Source of the DNA: Cryptomeria japonica
Taxonomy: Eukaryota > Streptophyta > Pinopsida > Cupressales > Cupressaceae
Direction of reading: 5' to 3'
Assembly (NCBI RefSeq): GCF_030272615.1
Contig: NC_081406.1
Location: 242,911,218 to 242,975,217, forward strand
Length of the DNA: 64,000 nucleotides
The position numbers and the translations under genes are program-made. This document shows, piece after piece, positions 12,059 through 24,123 of this stretch. Positions within the stretch are counted from its first letter, which is position 1. Every line of letters begins with the position of its first letter. Under the pieces are notes generated by a model. It had not been told where the DNA came from. It saw only the letters and a list, made by a program, of their open reading frames with translations, and did no database searches.

Positions 12059-12987
12059 GCCCAGGCATTTCATTTTGTAAAGGTGGAATTTTTAGATGAT
12101 TAGAGAGAGTTGTAAATAGTTGGAAGAGTTAGAATATAGTTGATAGAATAGCAATTAGAGTAGAATAGGAGGACAAGGCAAGAAATTGTTGCCATTGATT
12201 GTAAACAAACTCCATTTTCATTGAAGTAATGGTGAAATATGTCGTTTTCTTGCAATTTGCATGGTTTCTTGTTGAAGTCTTCAATCTTAGATGGTAGATA
12301 ATTAGATGAATGGAGGAAGTGTGATTGATTGATGGTGGAATTCGTACATCCATACTACTAGCAGTTTGTTGATTGCAGACTTGCCTTGCGTAGTCAACTG
12401 GAATCATTCAGCCTAAGCTCAATTTCAATTTGTTGCCTCTTCATTGATATGCATCAACTTGGATGGTATCTATGCCTGCGGTGAGGATTTGAACATCATA
12501 AAGCTTCCCATAGAAGATCGCACTAGTCTTGTGTAGATGTTCCATTGATGTCAAAACAAGACCTAGTTAGAGTTTCATCAAAAATCAATCATTGCTCCTA
12601 CATTCTTAGTATTAGGATTAGATCCTCTCTTCGCCCTTATCTTTTTTCCATTTTTTTTTTAATCCAAGTTAGTAAGAGCCTGTGTCCAGCAAAGCAGATC
12701 GGAAGTTCAATGTAAGTCCCCTTGTGATTCCAGCAAATCACATCATACCACTGGAGCTTGTCCACACGTGGAGACCCCACTAAAAGAACCTTGGAGTCTA
12801 CCTAACTGATCCTTTACGCGAATCTTCAGCAGTTAGAGACTATTTTCTCAAGAGAGGATAAGATGCCTGTCGGTATTTTATTCTGTGTATGATTGTGTAC
12901 AAAATACACGTCAACAGGACCCAAAGGCCAACTCTAAGGACAAAGTTGAAGGAAATGAGGAGAATTTGAGTGAAAATTCCAAATTTT

Positions 12988-14520
12988 GCTCCTGACCCTT
13001 CCAAAGGGTCCAGAGCGAAATTGCTAGATAGGTCCTGTCCTTCCAAAGGTACCTAGGCGAAATGGTTAAGACGTACTTGTAATCCAACGTTTTGAGCTAG
13101 GTACTTCCTTAAGATGGTTTGTTAGCATGCCTTGAGGCGAGAGCAACATGAATGAGGGAGAGATTTGAGTGTTTGGATGATACCTAAGACTAATTTCTTA
13201 AAATCGCTCCTAAACCTTCCAAAGGGTCCAAAGCGAATTTCCTTATATTTCCTTTCTTGGTCCTAATTTGCATCACAAACCTTGCTCCCATGGCATCTTT
13301 GAAGAGGATAAATACACTTGGAACATGAGGAAATGAATAATTTGGGCAAAAACACCAAATTCACTCCTGATCCTTCCAAAGGGACTGGAGCGAATTTTCT
13401 TAAAACACCTATTTGCTCCTTGTTTGGATCGAACCCATAATTCCTATGGTGTGATTAAGGCTAGATTAATGACTTGAAGTGATTTGAGACCTAGGAGAAT
13501 GCCCTTGGACCTTGAATGAGTTAGGAAGTTGACCAAGAGTGCAAAATTCGCTCTTAACCCTTCCAAAGGGTCCAGAGCGAAATTCCCTAAAGGACCTAAT
13601 GCTTCACCAAATTCATTGAATGGTTGTCATTCTGAGTAAAATTGATGACAAATTGACTTGATCATGGTAAGAGGAGGTTTGATAAGACAAGTTTAAGGTC
13701 ATTTAAGAGAAAAAGAAGTGTGAAATGAGCCTAAGGAAGAATTTCACTCCTGACCCTTCCAAAGGGTCCAAAGCAAATTTTTCTTGAGGCCTGTACCTTG
13801 CCCAAGGTCCAGAGCGAAATCCTTAGGATAGCCTAATTTCTTGTCAAAAACATTGAGTAGACACCACTGTGAGAGCAAGTTGGCTTGAGTATGATAAGAT
13901 AAAGGGGAATGGACAAGTCCTAGGCAAGATGAGTGTGGATAGAGTCTAGAAATGCAAATTTCGCTCCTGACCCTTCCAAAGGGTCTAGAGCGAAATTCCT
14001 TAAATCTCTATTTACTCCTTGTTTGAAGACCAAGATCTTTGTTCCTATGACATGGTTGAGAGAATGTTGATATATACTTGCCTTGAGAAGTGATTTGGAG
14101 CAAAGGAAATGACAGAATTGGGGCTAAATCACAAATTTCGCTCCTAACCCTTCCAAAGGGTCCAGAGCGAATTTTCTTGAAACCTCCTTTTGCTCCCAAT
14201 TTTGTATCAAGCCTAGCATTGATTGAGGTGGATTGAACTTAGAAGCATCCTTAGCCATGCATTTGAGTGAGTTGTGGTCACAAAATGTGAAGAATTTGTC
14301 CAAAATGCCAATTTCGCTCCTGACCCTTCCAAAGGGTCCAGAGCAAAATTCCTAGGAGGTCTAATGTTTTGCCTAGGCCCTTGAGCGAAACCTATTCCTA
14401 AGCAATTTTGGAAGCAAATGATTTGATCTTGGTAAGATAAGGTTGAGAAATGAAAAATTGTGCAAAATGCAAGATTTCGCTCTTGACCCTTCCAAAGGGT
14501 CCAGAGCGAAATTGATCCTA
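12988..14520 (+). repeat. A0 hairpin array, right part
   Basis: Copies of CGCTCCTGACCCTT..AAAGGGTCCAGAGCG lie at 12988, 13206, 13363, 13550, 13746, 13963, 14140, 14316 and 14479, with weaker partial copies near 13031 and 13791. Several steps are 175-177 bp; the rest scatter from 157 to 218 bp. Allowing for the nested unit A (4,918 bp with its duplication), the step across the insertion is about 187 bp, so the two parts were one array. Confidence 0.85.
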
Positions 14521-15152
14521 ATGCCTTCTTGTTGATGATTTAAGGTAACAAATGCTATGTTAGAATGAATATGTCATGTATTCTTAATCATCTTTTGTTT
14601 GTTGTGCAGATCAATAAAATCAAGTTCGAGGGAGATTAGGCCAGGATAAGGGCGACCCCTTCAAGTGTCATCATCATCAAGGACACTTCAAATATGCAAG
14701 AGAAGACTCAAAGTGCTTCCAAGTTGAAGGACTTCAAGAGTTCAAAGAGTTGCAAGCATGGAGCAAAGACCTCATTCTACCACATGGAGAAACCACAGGA
14801 TGTCAAAAGAAAGATCTTACAAACACTTCAAGGCGAAGTGAGCTACTAAAAAGGAGTGACTTGACCATGAAGAGGCCTCATCAAGCACAAGGGAGCCAAA
14901 GAAAGGTGCGCCACTCATCAAGTACATCAAAGACAAAGGAGGATCGACCAAGGTCATCACAGAGCAAGTGTAAGACAAGGTGGCATCCCAGTCACTGTCC
15001 ATCCAGTCAGATAGGTCCACATCAGCGTGTCCAGATTCGATGAATCACACCTATGTATGGAGACACAAACTCTGATGTACCTACCCTTGCTTCTTATTGG
15101 TTCTCCTGTTTTGAATGTAATTTTATCATTGGCTAAGGGAGTTTGTTGTAAC

Positions 15153-15242
15153 AAACCCTAATTAGGGTTTCCATCTTGTAATCCCAACCATTTATTGTAA
15201 ATCAATCAGAGCCTTTGAATTGTAAAGAGCTCCCTATATAAA
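15153..15242 (+). promoter_or_regulatory. A0 promoter: double-telobox palindrome plus TATA
   Basis: AAACCCTAATTAGGGTTT lies at 15153-15170 and TATATAAA at 15235-15242, again 65 bp apart. A leader beginning CTTCATTTGTAAAGG follows, nearly identical to that of unit F. Confidence 0.75.
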
Positions 15243-16949
15243 GCTCTGGCTCTTCATTTGTAAAGGTTAATAGTTAGTTAATAGTGGAGGAATAGTCAGT
15301 AGAATAGTTAGTAGCAAGGAAATAGTGAATAGATAGCAATCAAAGTAGATTAGGAGGAGAAGGCAAGCAATTGTTGCCTAAATTGTAAATGAACTCCATT
15401 TTCATTGAAGTTATGGTAAAATGTGTTGTTTCTTTGCTATATGCATTGTTTCTTGTTCAGTCTTCATTTTAGATGGTAAATAATCAGATTGAATAAAGGA
15501 AGTTACTGAATGCACTCGTGTGGAATCCGCCACTAGCCTCTTGCTAATTGTAAGGGTGCCCTGCATGGTCAAATGGCATAGAATGAGCTTAATCTCGAGT
15601 CGTTATGCATCTATTGTTCATGCATTAACTTGAATGGTGATCAGTGTCTGATGGTGTACGATTTGAATATATTCAAAGCATCCCTTAGAAGATCGTACTG
15701 AGTTGGTATCGGATTGTTAAACCTGATGGTGAGACCCAGCCCAATAGGACTCCACCTAGTCGTTCATCCATCTGCTTACATTCTATGTCTTAGAATAGAT
15801 TCTCTAAACCCTATGCTTTTGCCATTTCTTTATCTTCCAGCTAGCAGATAGGATTCAAGTTCCAGCAGATTAAATGCTTAGGCAGTCAAATGTAAGTCCC
15901 CTTGTTAATCCAGCAAAATCACATCACACCGCAAGAGCTTATCCACATGTAGAGATCCTACATACAAGAACCTTGGAGTTGCCTCGATTGATCCTTAGAC
16001 GAAATCTTCAGCATTCGGGGAAACTTTGTTCAAGAGAGGATAAGATACCTTGGTATTTTATTCTGTGTTCGCATGTGCATAAAAAACACATCAACACTTA
16101 TACAAGTCACCTAATTGACCTCAAGTTTCATTATTCATCAACAATATTGTTGATGGGGAGGTTTGAACTTCCGTAAACGTAGAACAAAATACACAAAGTA
16201 TATCCTATTCTCTCTTGAATAAGGAAATCTTGTATGCCTTATAACTGTCCAAACAAGATAACCCCAAGGTTCCTAGTGTCAGGCCTTCACTAAACTAAGG
16301 ATAACTCAGTGATGATATGATTTGTTGGTAATCACGAGGGAACTTACGCATCTCACAAGTTGTTTAGCACCTAATATGGAAATCTAATTGATGCTTCACT
16401 TCTCAAACTGATTAAGAGAAAGAGCAAATGGATAGGGTTTAGAGAATCTAAGGACAATGATAGTATTAATGGTTGGTGCTGCAGGTAGACAGACTTCATA
16501 CAAAACTGAGTCCTACTTAGTTAGAGGTAAACTCACAACAACACAGAAATAGTGCAATCTCCAAAGGGAAATGAAAAGATTTTCAGGCCATGAACATACA
16601 TAAGTACCCAATTATGGTGCAACTTAGATAAATATTCATAATTGAAGTAACAGCAATAATGGGCTTAGACTAACCATGCACAGAGACTTATAGTCAGCAA
16701 ATCTCCAATGGTATGAACCAAAAAACAACCAAATACCCTCACACTTCACCATTAAAATCAGTGAACTTCAACTAATTTGATGAAAGAAACCATGCAAAAC
16801 AAGAGAAGACAATTGGTAAAACACCATACTTCAATGCTTTATTCATTTGCTTCAACTGTTGGTACAACAATCTATGTTCAACAATTCCTATTTTATTCCT
16901 AATTCTAACTTCTACTTTCTAACCCCTTACAATGAGAGAGGCACTAGCC

Positions 16950-17031
16950 TTTTATAGATTTTACATTTCAAATCAATGGCTAGGATTCAATCCATTCAAC
17001 AGCCTAGATTTTCCCTCTAGAAACCCTAATG
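16950..17031 (-). promoter_or_regulatory. Unit K promoter: single telobox plus TATA (minus strand)
   Basis: On the plus strand CTTTTATAG (16950-16958) and GAAACCCTAATG (17020-17031) read on the minus strand as a telobox followed about 65 bp later by CTATAAAAG. One half of the double telobox of the other units is lost, but the order and spacing survive. Confidence 0.5.
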
Positions 17032-17565
17032 GACTTTAGATAATGATCTCAATAGCTTTCAACCACCTTTCAACTACTTCCACTACAAGACAAAATGACA
17101 GCCTAGCAAAATAACAACTTTTGTCACAAAAGACAAAATTGGCAGCTAGATGACTAACTAATTTTTGGTTTTTCTTGTATTGCATTAAATTGGGCCCAAA
17201 AGTTGTCATTTTACAACAAATTAATTGCCATTGCAATAAATCATAAACCTGGCATCTCTTGTTGTTCCATCTCTATCTCTATATGTTTCGTGTAGCACCT
17301 TTGTAGTCTATCACTTTCTTCCAAAATTTTGGAAATAGCATCATTGGCCTTTTGCACTAAGGTAGTGATATTTCAATTTCATACTTTGTCTTTGGCTCTG
17401 CAACACGTTCTTCACCAGCACAGCTCTCATGATATTTATGTTTCCCAGTTGGTCCTCGACAATCCTCTAGTGCGTCTGAAAAACGACATTTTGAGGTACT
17501 CGAATGATTAGCTCCCTCAGGTGATTCATCAACCTTGGTTCCTTTGTCTCCAAATTGCCATCTGG

Positions 17566-17843
17566 TTACTTCATTTGTCCTGCAAGGACAAGTAACTTTA
17601 TTATTTCAAGGGTTTCTAGAGCTAGTATTTCGAATATCCTTCTTGTTTGGCCTACAATAAAATCCTTTTCATATTTTTTACTTAGTGAGACTTCACCACT
17701 CAGTTGCCTTATTTTTGGAAGGAACTCATTTTGATAGAATTTGGTCTTCAGAGCATCCTTTGGACACTTAGCATTTAGTACTTGAAAGAGATCTTGGTCA
17801 AACTCAGACCAAGGAAGGTTGCTTAGAACATATGCTTGGGAAC
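17566..17843 (-). pseudogene. Decayed reading frame of unit K, unknown function
   Basis: The minus strand is open for about 92 codons (beginning GSQAYVLSNLPW, ending VLAGQMK-stop), and coding-like fragments continue to about 17276 (for example VQKANDAISKILEES) with stops and frame changes. The composition is helical and charged, like the second half of the unit E frame, and it occupies the same place between array and telobox promoter. I could not align it convincingly to the E protein by eye, so homology is inferred from position. An acceptor-like ATCGCAG precedes the open frame, as in unit E. Confidence 0.4.
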
Positions 17844-18159
17844 CTGCGATTTAGGAAACTAAGACATGAGAAGATAATTTGGATTGCACTATGAATTTTC
17901 TAATTTGGAACTCAAGATTTAACTCATTGGAAATTTCTATTATGGAACTCAAACCTTGAAAGAGACTCAAATTTTAACAACTGATTGGGATTCTTATCAG
18001 TCAATCTTGAACATCCCTAAGGGGATTTAGATCCCAAACTCGAACCTAAGAAGCAAACTAGGAACTTGGACCTAAAACAGGTTTCGGATCTAGTCCTATT
18101 GTGGACCAAACTTACTAGGAGGAGCTTCAGGATTAAGGAAAAATTTGGTACCATGACAG

Positions 18160-18780
18160 GTTTTAAGATTAATGTCTTGTTCTTTTTTAACTGTAAATAC
18201 GCATTTAGGACAAAATTCGATGCTAGGATAAGTTTTGGGAATAATGTTTATTCCTATTTGGACTGTGACCACCGAATTTGGGATTGGACTTCAAGCTAAG
18301 GGTCCAAACTCAGTGCTAGTAGAGGTTTTGGGAATTAAGCCTTATTCCCTTTTTTGATGCAAACACCGAACTTGAGGAAGTTCTAGCAAGAATGTCGGTG
18401 TTAGGAAAGATTTTAGGAGCAATGCTTATTCCTTTCTTTAATGCAACTATCAAATTTGTTCCCTAAAACTTGAACATAGCAAAATCTTTAGGATTCCCAA
18501 AGTTCGCTTTGGACCAAGTTTGGTCTCTCTTGCATAGTGAAAATCAGAAAACTCGGACCTTCGAATGGGTTTTGCTGCAAACTCAAATTCTGAGGGCAGA
18601 ATGGAAGACTTTTGATTGGCGAAGTGGAACTTGGGCTGAAACTCAGGTTAAAGAAGGTTTTTAGGATTAATGACTTAATCGTGCTTTTCATGCAAACACC
18701 AAATTTGAGAGAAAGCATTAATTCCAGGCAGAAACTCGGTTTGAGAAAGGTCATCAAGGATTAAAGGCTTAATCCTAATT
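18160..18780. repeat. Unit K array of GGATTAA..TTAATCC hairpins
   Basis: Copies of a 20-bp hairpin such as AGGATTAAAGGCTTAATCCT (18757) and GGGAATTAAGCCTTATTCCC (18330) recur near 18165, 18237, 18330, 18415, 18663 and 18757. Steps are about 72-94 bp with one gap of 248 bp. Each is followed by a related ATGCAAACACCGAACTTG-like segment. Arm bases change on both sides in several copies. Confidence 0.65.
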
Positions 18781-18800
18781 TGTGTGCAACCATCAAGTTT

Positions 18801-19182
18801 CAAACTTGCAATGTGTTTGCCTTGTGAAATATGGTTGATTTTGGGAAGATGGAAGATGGCCTTTGCCCAAACTTGATTCTAACAAACACAAAGGAATTCC
18901 AATTCAAACTTGGAGTGTGGATTGAACATTTGGAACTTGAAAGAATATTGAAACTTCCAGACTCAAATTTAGAATCATGACTTGAGACTTGGCTAAAAGG
19001 AACCTAGTCGGACATGCTGCAAACTTAGGACCCGGAGCTAGGAAGGAGAAACAGAAACTCAGCTTCAAACTTAACGTTGGGAACAAGTTTGGGACTATCT
19101 GCCCTGGTTTGCTTCCCAATTCCAAACTTAGGTAAAAGAGCACAGCCAAGGAGAACTCGGGGAAAATCATGGAGGTAGGAAC
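18801..19182. other. No gene seen; tract between units K and L
   Basis: The tract repeats words such as AACTTGG and CAAACTT, in the style of the preceding array, and may be the distal part of K. No terminus was recognised. Confidence 0.4.
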
Positions 19183-19310
19183 TGTTGAAAATGTAGCTAG
19201 GTCGTATCCCTTGATTGGGCTGACCTAGCTTGGTAAATTTTAATGTGGCCTTAGGCCTTAAAATTTATTTTGTATGGGCCTATTTGGGATATTGTGTAGC
19301 TTATAAATTC

Positions 19311-19445
19311 AATAGGTCAGGACCTATTAATATGTAACTTGTAAAGTGTTATTGGTCAGGTCCTAACCGATGTAACTTGTGATATTGGTCTGACCCTATA
19401 ATGGCGAATGTAACTTGTGGTTATAAATGGGTCTGACCCTATAAT
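19311..19445. repeat. Four GGTC..GACC hairpins in LTR L
   Basis: AATAGGTCAGGACCTATT (19311), ATTGGTCAGGTCCTAACCGA (19351), ATTGGTCTGACCCTATAAT (about 19383) and GGGTCTGACCC (19429) are successive palindromes separated by an ATGTAACTTGT spacer. The arms differ between copies but largely remain self-complementary. Confidence 0.7.
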
Positions 19446-19649
19446 GTAACTTGTGAATTTGTAATTTGGTGCCAAAGCCGACCTAGGCATAAGGGTTAAG
19501 GGCATGTATATAAAGGAAGTGACTTGAGGTCACAAGTTACATAACATAAGCAAATATCATCTGCCTTAATGCGATTTGTTTTGCTCCAAAAGATCAGTGA
19601 ACTACATTTTGAAGTCAGAGAAATTGTTTTCTAGTTGGGCGAACATCTT

Positions 19650-19775
19650 CCTAGGTCTGTCGAACCTACTCCTAGGTCTGTCGAGCCTGCCCCAAGGCTG
19701 CCGAACCTGCTCCAGGGCTGCTAAACTTACTTCAGGTTGTGCTACATCTGTTCTAGGGCAAGCAAACTCCCTCAC
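19650..19775 (+). repeat. 20-22-bp minisatellite in LTR L
   Basis: About five degenerate units of CTAGGTCTGTCGAACCTACTC run head to tail just downstream of the TATA box, in the presumed transcribed leader. Confidence 0.7.
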
Positions 19776-20032
19776 ATGATCTACAATAAACAATCTGGGC
19801 GATTGTTCAAATCTGACCTGAACTGTGATTCAGATAAGTTCTTTGTATGCCCTAGAAGGGCAGTAATGTAATCTGCTGCTATACCTAATCTAATCAGATC
19901 TGAGATCTTTGGTTGCTGGGCTTTTCCTCCAAGAGGGAGGTTTTCCCAAGGTACATGTGTGTTATGTGTATGATTTACTTTGCATTCTGATTTTCTGTTC
20001 TATACTACTAATCTGATCACTAAAAACTAACA

Positions 20033-20049
20033 TGGTATGAGCCAGGTTC
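20033..20049 (+). other. Primer-binding site of copia-type element L
   Basis: TGGTATGAGCCAGGTTC directly abuts the CA end of the LTR and resembles TGGTATCAGAGC, the complement of the 3' end of initiator-Met tRNA, with small differences that suggest age. Confidence 0.7.
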
Positions 20050-23000
20050 ATATTAGCATAATTTGATTAACAGATTCGTGAAGTATATCGGAAGCTTTTG
20101 GAGGTGTTTGAGAGGCTTGATGACTGGTGGTTCAATTCCCCTGTAGCTGGTCGTACCCTCATGTTGGCCATGCCTTTATGCTGATTATGTCATTACTTCC
20201 TACAAGTTTGGAAACAGATCAGAAAGGAGGAAGAATGAAGGGGCCCTACTATTCTAGCAGGCCATAATAGTCAATAGGTAAGGACGGGTGAACATGGTGA
20301 GAATCGCTGCCTTTAATCATAAATGTTTATATGGCTCCTTGAGTTTACATGTAGTTTCCAATCATTTGCAAGGTGAATATATGATGTTTCATTGAATTTA
20401 ATTAAGTTTGTTATTGGCTGACCTAGCTGTTTGGCCAGATTGAGTTAACAGATCTGCTCTTTCATAAAATAACCCTTACCAAGTTGATATGTCCTTATTC
20501 AATAATTTTCTGAGTGTTTTTTGGTAATCTATAATTTGGTACAGTATTTCCCAACATTGCAATGATACTTGGTTTGTGCAAGTTGACAATGCTGCAAATT
20601 AGTATCAAGGTTACTCTTTCAATCTGTTGTGTTGACAGCTTTGACTGATCCTTGCGTGCAACTCCTACATGTCGTCACTGAGTTGAAGATAGATGATAAG
20701 TGATGGTGAGGCCCAAAGGCCACACAGTCATCATCAGATGCTTCATTATGACCTAAGTGGATGGTAATTTCATTGCTAAGCGGAATTAGGAAAGAATGTT
20801 GAGGACTAACTTATAAGAGATAAGTATCTTTTGAATTTTTCATGTTGTTATCAATTCATTGGATAGGGAATCATGTATGATAGTCTTGAACTATTAGTAA
20901 CCTCTCGTAAATGCTTTCAGGATGGAATGAGGACCATAAAGATGATGATTGTATTCAAGAGAGGAAGGTTTTGAGACATCCTGTGAGGAAGCATCACAAG
21001 CTGAAGACTAAGAGACATAGCTTAGTTGGTGATACTACGATCAGGTTCAGCTTCAGAGGGAGCTTGTTTGTTGTTTCAGTTTCAAAGGAAGCTATATCCT
21101 TGGTTAAGGCAATCTTCCGGGAGAAGGTTGAGGTGAAAGCCCCCGTTCCACCAAACCCTCATTCAAATTTCCACCTTATCAATGTTGCTTTTTCAATGGA
21201 TGATGGATAACCTTTTTCTCAAAAACAATTGCTATAACTCTCTTCTTCAATCTGCTATAATTCCCATCTTAAATCTGCTATAAAATGATCATAAGTTTGC
21301 CAGGACTATGATCTCAAAATTCTCATATAAATTTGCTATATACTTCTTATACTTTTATCAAAGCTGTAATCTATCTTCTCATACTCTTCCCATCAAATCT
21401 GCCATCTATCTTCTCATACTCTTCTCATCAAATCTGCAGTCTTTCTTCTCATACTTTCTTATGATATCTGCAATCTATCTTCTCATTAGTGGGCCTTTGG
21501 TGTATATGCTTGATTGTCTTGCAACACATAACACACTCATTTCACTTTCTCGTCATGAGCATCTTATATCTTTTCAAGAGAAGCAATCTCTTTTAAAGTC
21601 ATCACCTTTCACAAATAATAGACACAACCTTAATGTTGCACCTTTTCAACAATAATTACTTTTGTCCTTTTTAAATACTAATCGAACCTTTCATTAACCA
21701 AGATGCCACCTCAATGTTTAAATATAAAATATAAACTACTTAATGGATCACACCTTTTAAGAATGATTTCTTAATCATTCACAATTCTGCCAGCATAGGA
21801 TCACACCTTTTAAGAATTGTAACTCTTGATAATCGGCCAGCATATTTGTTTGCCATCTTAAGGTTTATTAATACATTAATCCTATTTCTGAATCATATCT
21901 CTTGTTCATATATTGCACATGGTTCATAAATTGCACCTTATTACTGTCTTTGATTAAATTGCACCTTATTTATTAATTACTGTTTCTTGTCTATGAAGCC
22001 GGCCATTAAGGTATTGTTGGCCCATATTTGAAATGGCCAAATTTAAACTTCCCTAATCTGTTATATCCTATCAAGCCATATCCAAAGAAGATGCTAAATT
22101 CCCAGCCAATTACAAATTTCTTTACCTAGCAAATTTCTTAAACTGTAATATCATTTCACACAACAAAGCCAAAACCCTTTATGTCGATCCTTTTCCCAAG
22201 ACAGTGTTTTGATTGTGGTCAAGGCAACTCTGAAAATTTCTAATGGGTCCAACATTCATAAGGAAAGGCTCATTGAAATAAACCATTTTGAAATCGAAGC
22301 TCAATATCCCAGTTTGAAAAGAATATATTGTAATATGTTCCTGGTTAAAGAGAATTAGAGGATAAACACATTCTATGCATGGCCTTTGAAATCGTCATCC
22401 CTCCCAATGTAGAAGAACAAATTAGGAGTTAATATCATTGAAGATTCAAGGCAGTTTTGCAGCTATCACCTACTGCAATACAAAGATTGCACGAGTACAG
22501 GATTAGAGTCATTGACCAAGTCATTGCCAAAATAGAATGATAAGACTTCCTTATTGGCATTTGGTTTAACTTTTAGAACTTAATCCCAGACCCAAAACAA
22601 TCATTGACAAGTCAGAAATTTGAATAAGGCAAGTGGGGTTAAGGTTTGAAAGGTCGTCAGCATTATATGGCAGTTCGTGAACCAAGCTCCAAACCCGACA
22701 ACCATATTGTAATTGATTTGTTGAAAAGTCTTTAGAAACTTCTATTTCTTGAGCATCGGATTTTGAAGTGGTTCTGAGAACCACTGGGAAGGCCAACGAC
22801 ACCAAATTATATGCAAATCTCAGAATAATGGGATGGTTGATAAAGCAGTGAGGCTTTGGACATGTCAGAAAAGTAATGTGGTCCTGCTGATGGGTATTCA
22901 AACATCCCTGTATCCGCAATCAATGTAGCCATTGTGGCTTTTTTGAAAATTGGAGAAACAAGATCACGACAATGGAAACTAATGTGTGCATTTGATTCAT

Positions 23001-24099
23001 AAGGACACACAATATCTGCGTAGTGTTTGGAGAAATTAAGGGGGCATCAAAATACGATGGAAGGTTCAAGCATCTCTCGAAGGGCTGATTTCATTATTAC
23101 CCATTTGCTGAGATTGGACATGTTAATACTGTTTGTTGGGTGGATGGTTATCTGGTTTCTGAGATCACTAAAGTTTTGGGAGAGGTCTTTAAAGCTAGGA
23201 TAATCAACAGTTACGAAGTTTCAAGAGATTTGATAGATCCATATCTCATGAAGAATTAGATTGTAGACTGTTAAGGATTTTAGTGACCCGTATATCAATC
23301 CAATTGCCTCTACTATGCAACCAGAAGTTAGAACCAAACAGTTGTAACAAGCTACCATCATTAGCCAAATAAATCGTTAAAGAATAGCAATAGAAAGGTC
23401 TGTAAATATGATCAAAGTAGTCACAGTAATAAATAACAAGGCAAACAAGAAACATAAGCACGGGCTATGTGAAACAACTTGAGAAACCAAGGAGTTTGCA
23501 TGGAAAGGAAAGCATGACAAAGTTTGATCAAAACTCCTGAAGCGAAAGCACTCATACATGTCTTCTATGCTCAATAGATCAAGATGGCTATAGTTGGAGT
23601 AGGAAATCGATACGAAGAAATAGCTGTCCAAGTCATTTATAGAGACACAAATGAATTACAATGAAGGGAAATGTGGCGAGGACGGGTTAAAAGAGAAAGC
23701 AAGGCTACTCTAGGTGGCTTTATAAAACAAACTAAAGCAGCCATTGAGAAATGAAGGAACACCTTTGTGCAATATTACTCAAATGCCCTCAATCGTACTA
23801 ACACCCAATGAAGGGACAAGTAGGATCATATTCAGCCATACTACAGGAAAATTAGACATTGTGAATGCATTATTCTATCTGAACAAGGGAGATACTGGGA
23901 CATGACAACGAAAGAGCACATTGATAGGAAGTTACTAGAAAAATTTATGCGGATAATATTTAATGCAATGAAAAAACACTTTGGTCAAAATCGAACTATT
24001 CATCCTAGGAACATGGTCATTGACACATCAGTTTCAGATTATGGAGCACTAGATGAACACGATGTTGTTGCTAGAAGTGTCCTACTGCCAAATAATACA
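20050..24099. other. Eroded sequence, no supportable gene; includes a 35-bp minisatellite
   Basis: Presumed degraded interior of L plus older debris. A 35-bp tandem repeat (AATCTGCCATCTATCTTCTC plus ATACTCTTCTCATCA) occupies 21361-21486 with 3.6 clear copies and a weaker one before it. GGATCACACCTTTTAAGAAT occurs twice in close succession near 21743 and 21798. A short frame around 23086-23259 (plus strand, GHVNTVCWVDGYLV) and 23902-24099 look coding-like but match no family I know. No copia gag, protease, integrase or reverse transcriptase motifs were recognised. Confidence 0.5.
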
Positions 24100-24123
24100 A
24101 AGTTGGAAAAGAACCAGAAGCTG

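Larger units (their letters stand above)
8004..12916 (+). mobile_element. Unit A: LTR-like element nested in A0 (TSD GGACC)
   Basis: It starts TGTTGTGACGTTTTCACAC and ends TACACGTCAACA, flanked by perfect GGACC (7999-8003 and 12917-12921); length 4,913 bp. Order of parts: left end; 15-copy hairpin array (8453-10710); paired GTCGGCCT sites and TATA box P1 (11036); intron-like segment 11329-11523; a short exon-like remnant; telobox/TATA promoter P2 (11970-12058); about 860-bp tail. It is a close relative of unit E but lacks E's long reading frame. No gag/pol or second LTR is present. It inserted into A0's hairpin array, so it is younger than A0. Confidence 0.85.
6988..16096 (+). mobile_element. 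Unit A0: giant LTR-like element, probable solo LTR, with unit A nested inside
   Basis: It begins TGTTGTGACATATTCACAC, ends ACACATCAACA and is flanked by the perfect 5-bp duplication CTTAT (6983-6987 and 16097-16101), the signature of LTR integration. Without nested unit A and its duplication it is about 4.19 kb. It contains a hairpin array (7511-7920, 12988-14520), a short exon-like stretch, a telobox/TATA promoter (15153-15242) and about 860 bp to the right end. No second LTR, primer-binding site, gag or pol is present, so a solo LTR with a very long U3 is the simplest reading. Units A, F and E share its ends and plan. Confidence 0.8.
16148..18800 (-). mobile_element. Unit K: minus-strand relative of the A/E units, decayed
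   Basis: Read on the minus strand, the sequence ending at 16148 is similar to the last ~200 bp of A, A0, F and E: CAAGAGAG..ATA, TATTTTGTTCT, then CCCATCAACA. Further along the minus strand are a TATA box, a telobox, a degraded reading frame (17566-17843) and a different hairpin array (18160-18780), in the same order as in unit E. The distal terminus was not found; the limit near 18800 is where recognisable structure ends, just before copia-type LTR L. No target-site duplication could be confirmed. Confidence 0.6.
19183..20032 (+). mobile_element. Copia-type LTR (L), probable 5' LTR
   Basis: It begins TGTTGAAAATGTAGC, ends AAAACTAACA and is followed immediately by TGGTATGAGCCAGG, close to the initiator-Met tRNA primer-binding site typical of plant Ty1/copia elements. 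A TATA box (TGTATATAAAGG) lies near 19505. At about 850 bp it has a normal size. No matching 3' LTR was found before 24124 and the following internal sequence is eroded, so this is a broken element. Confidence 0.75.
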
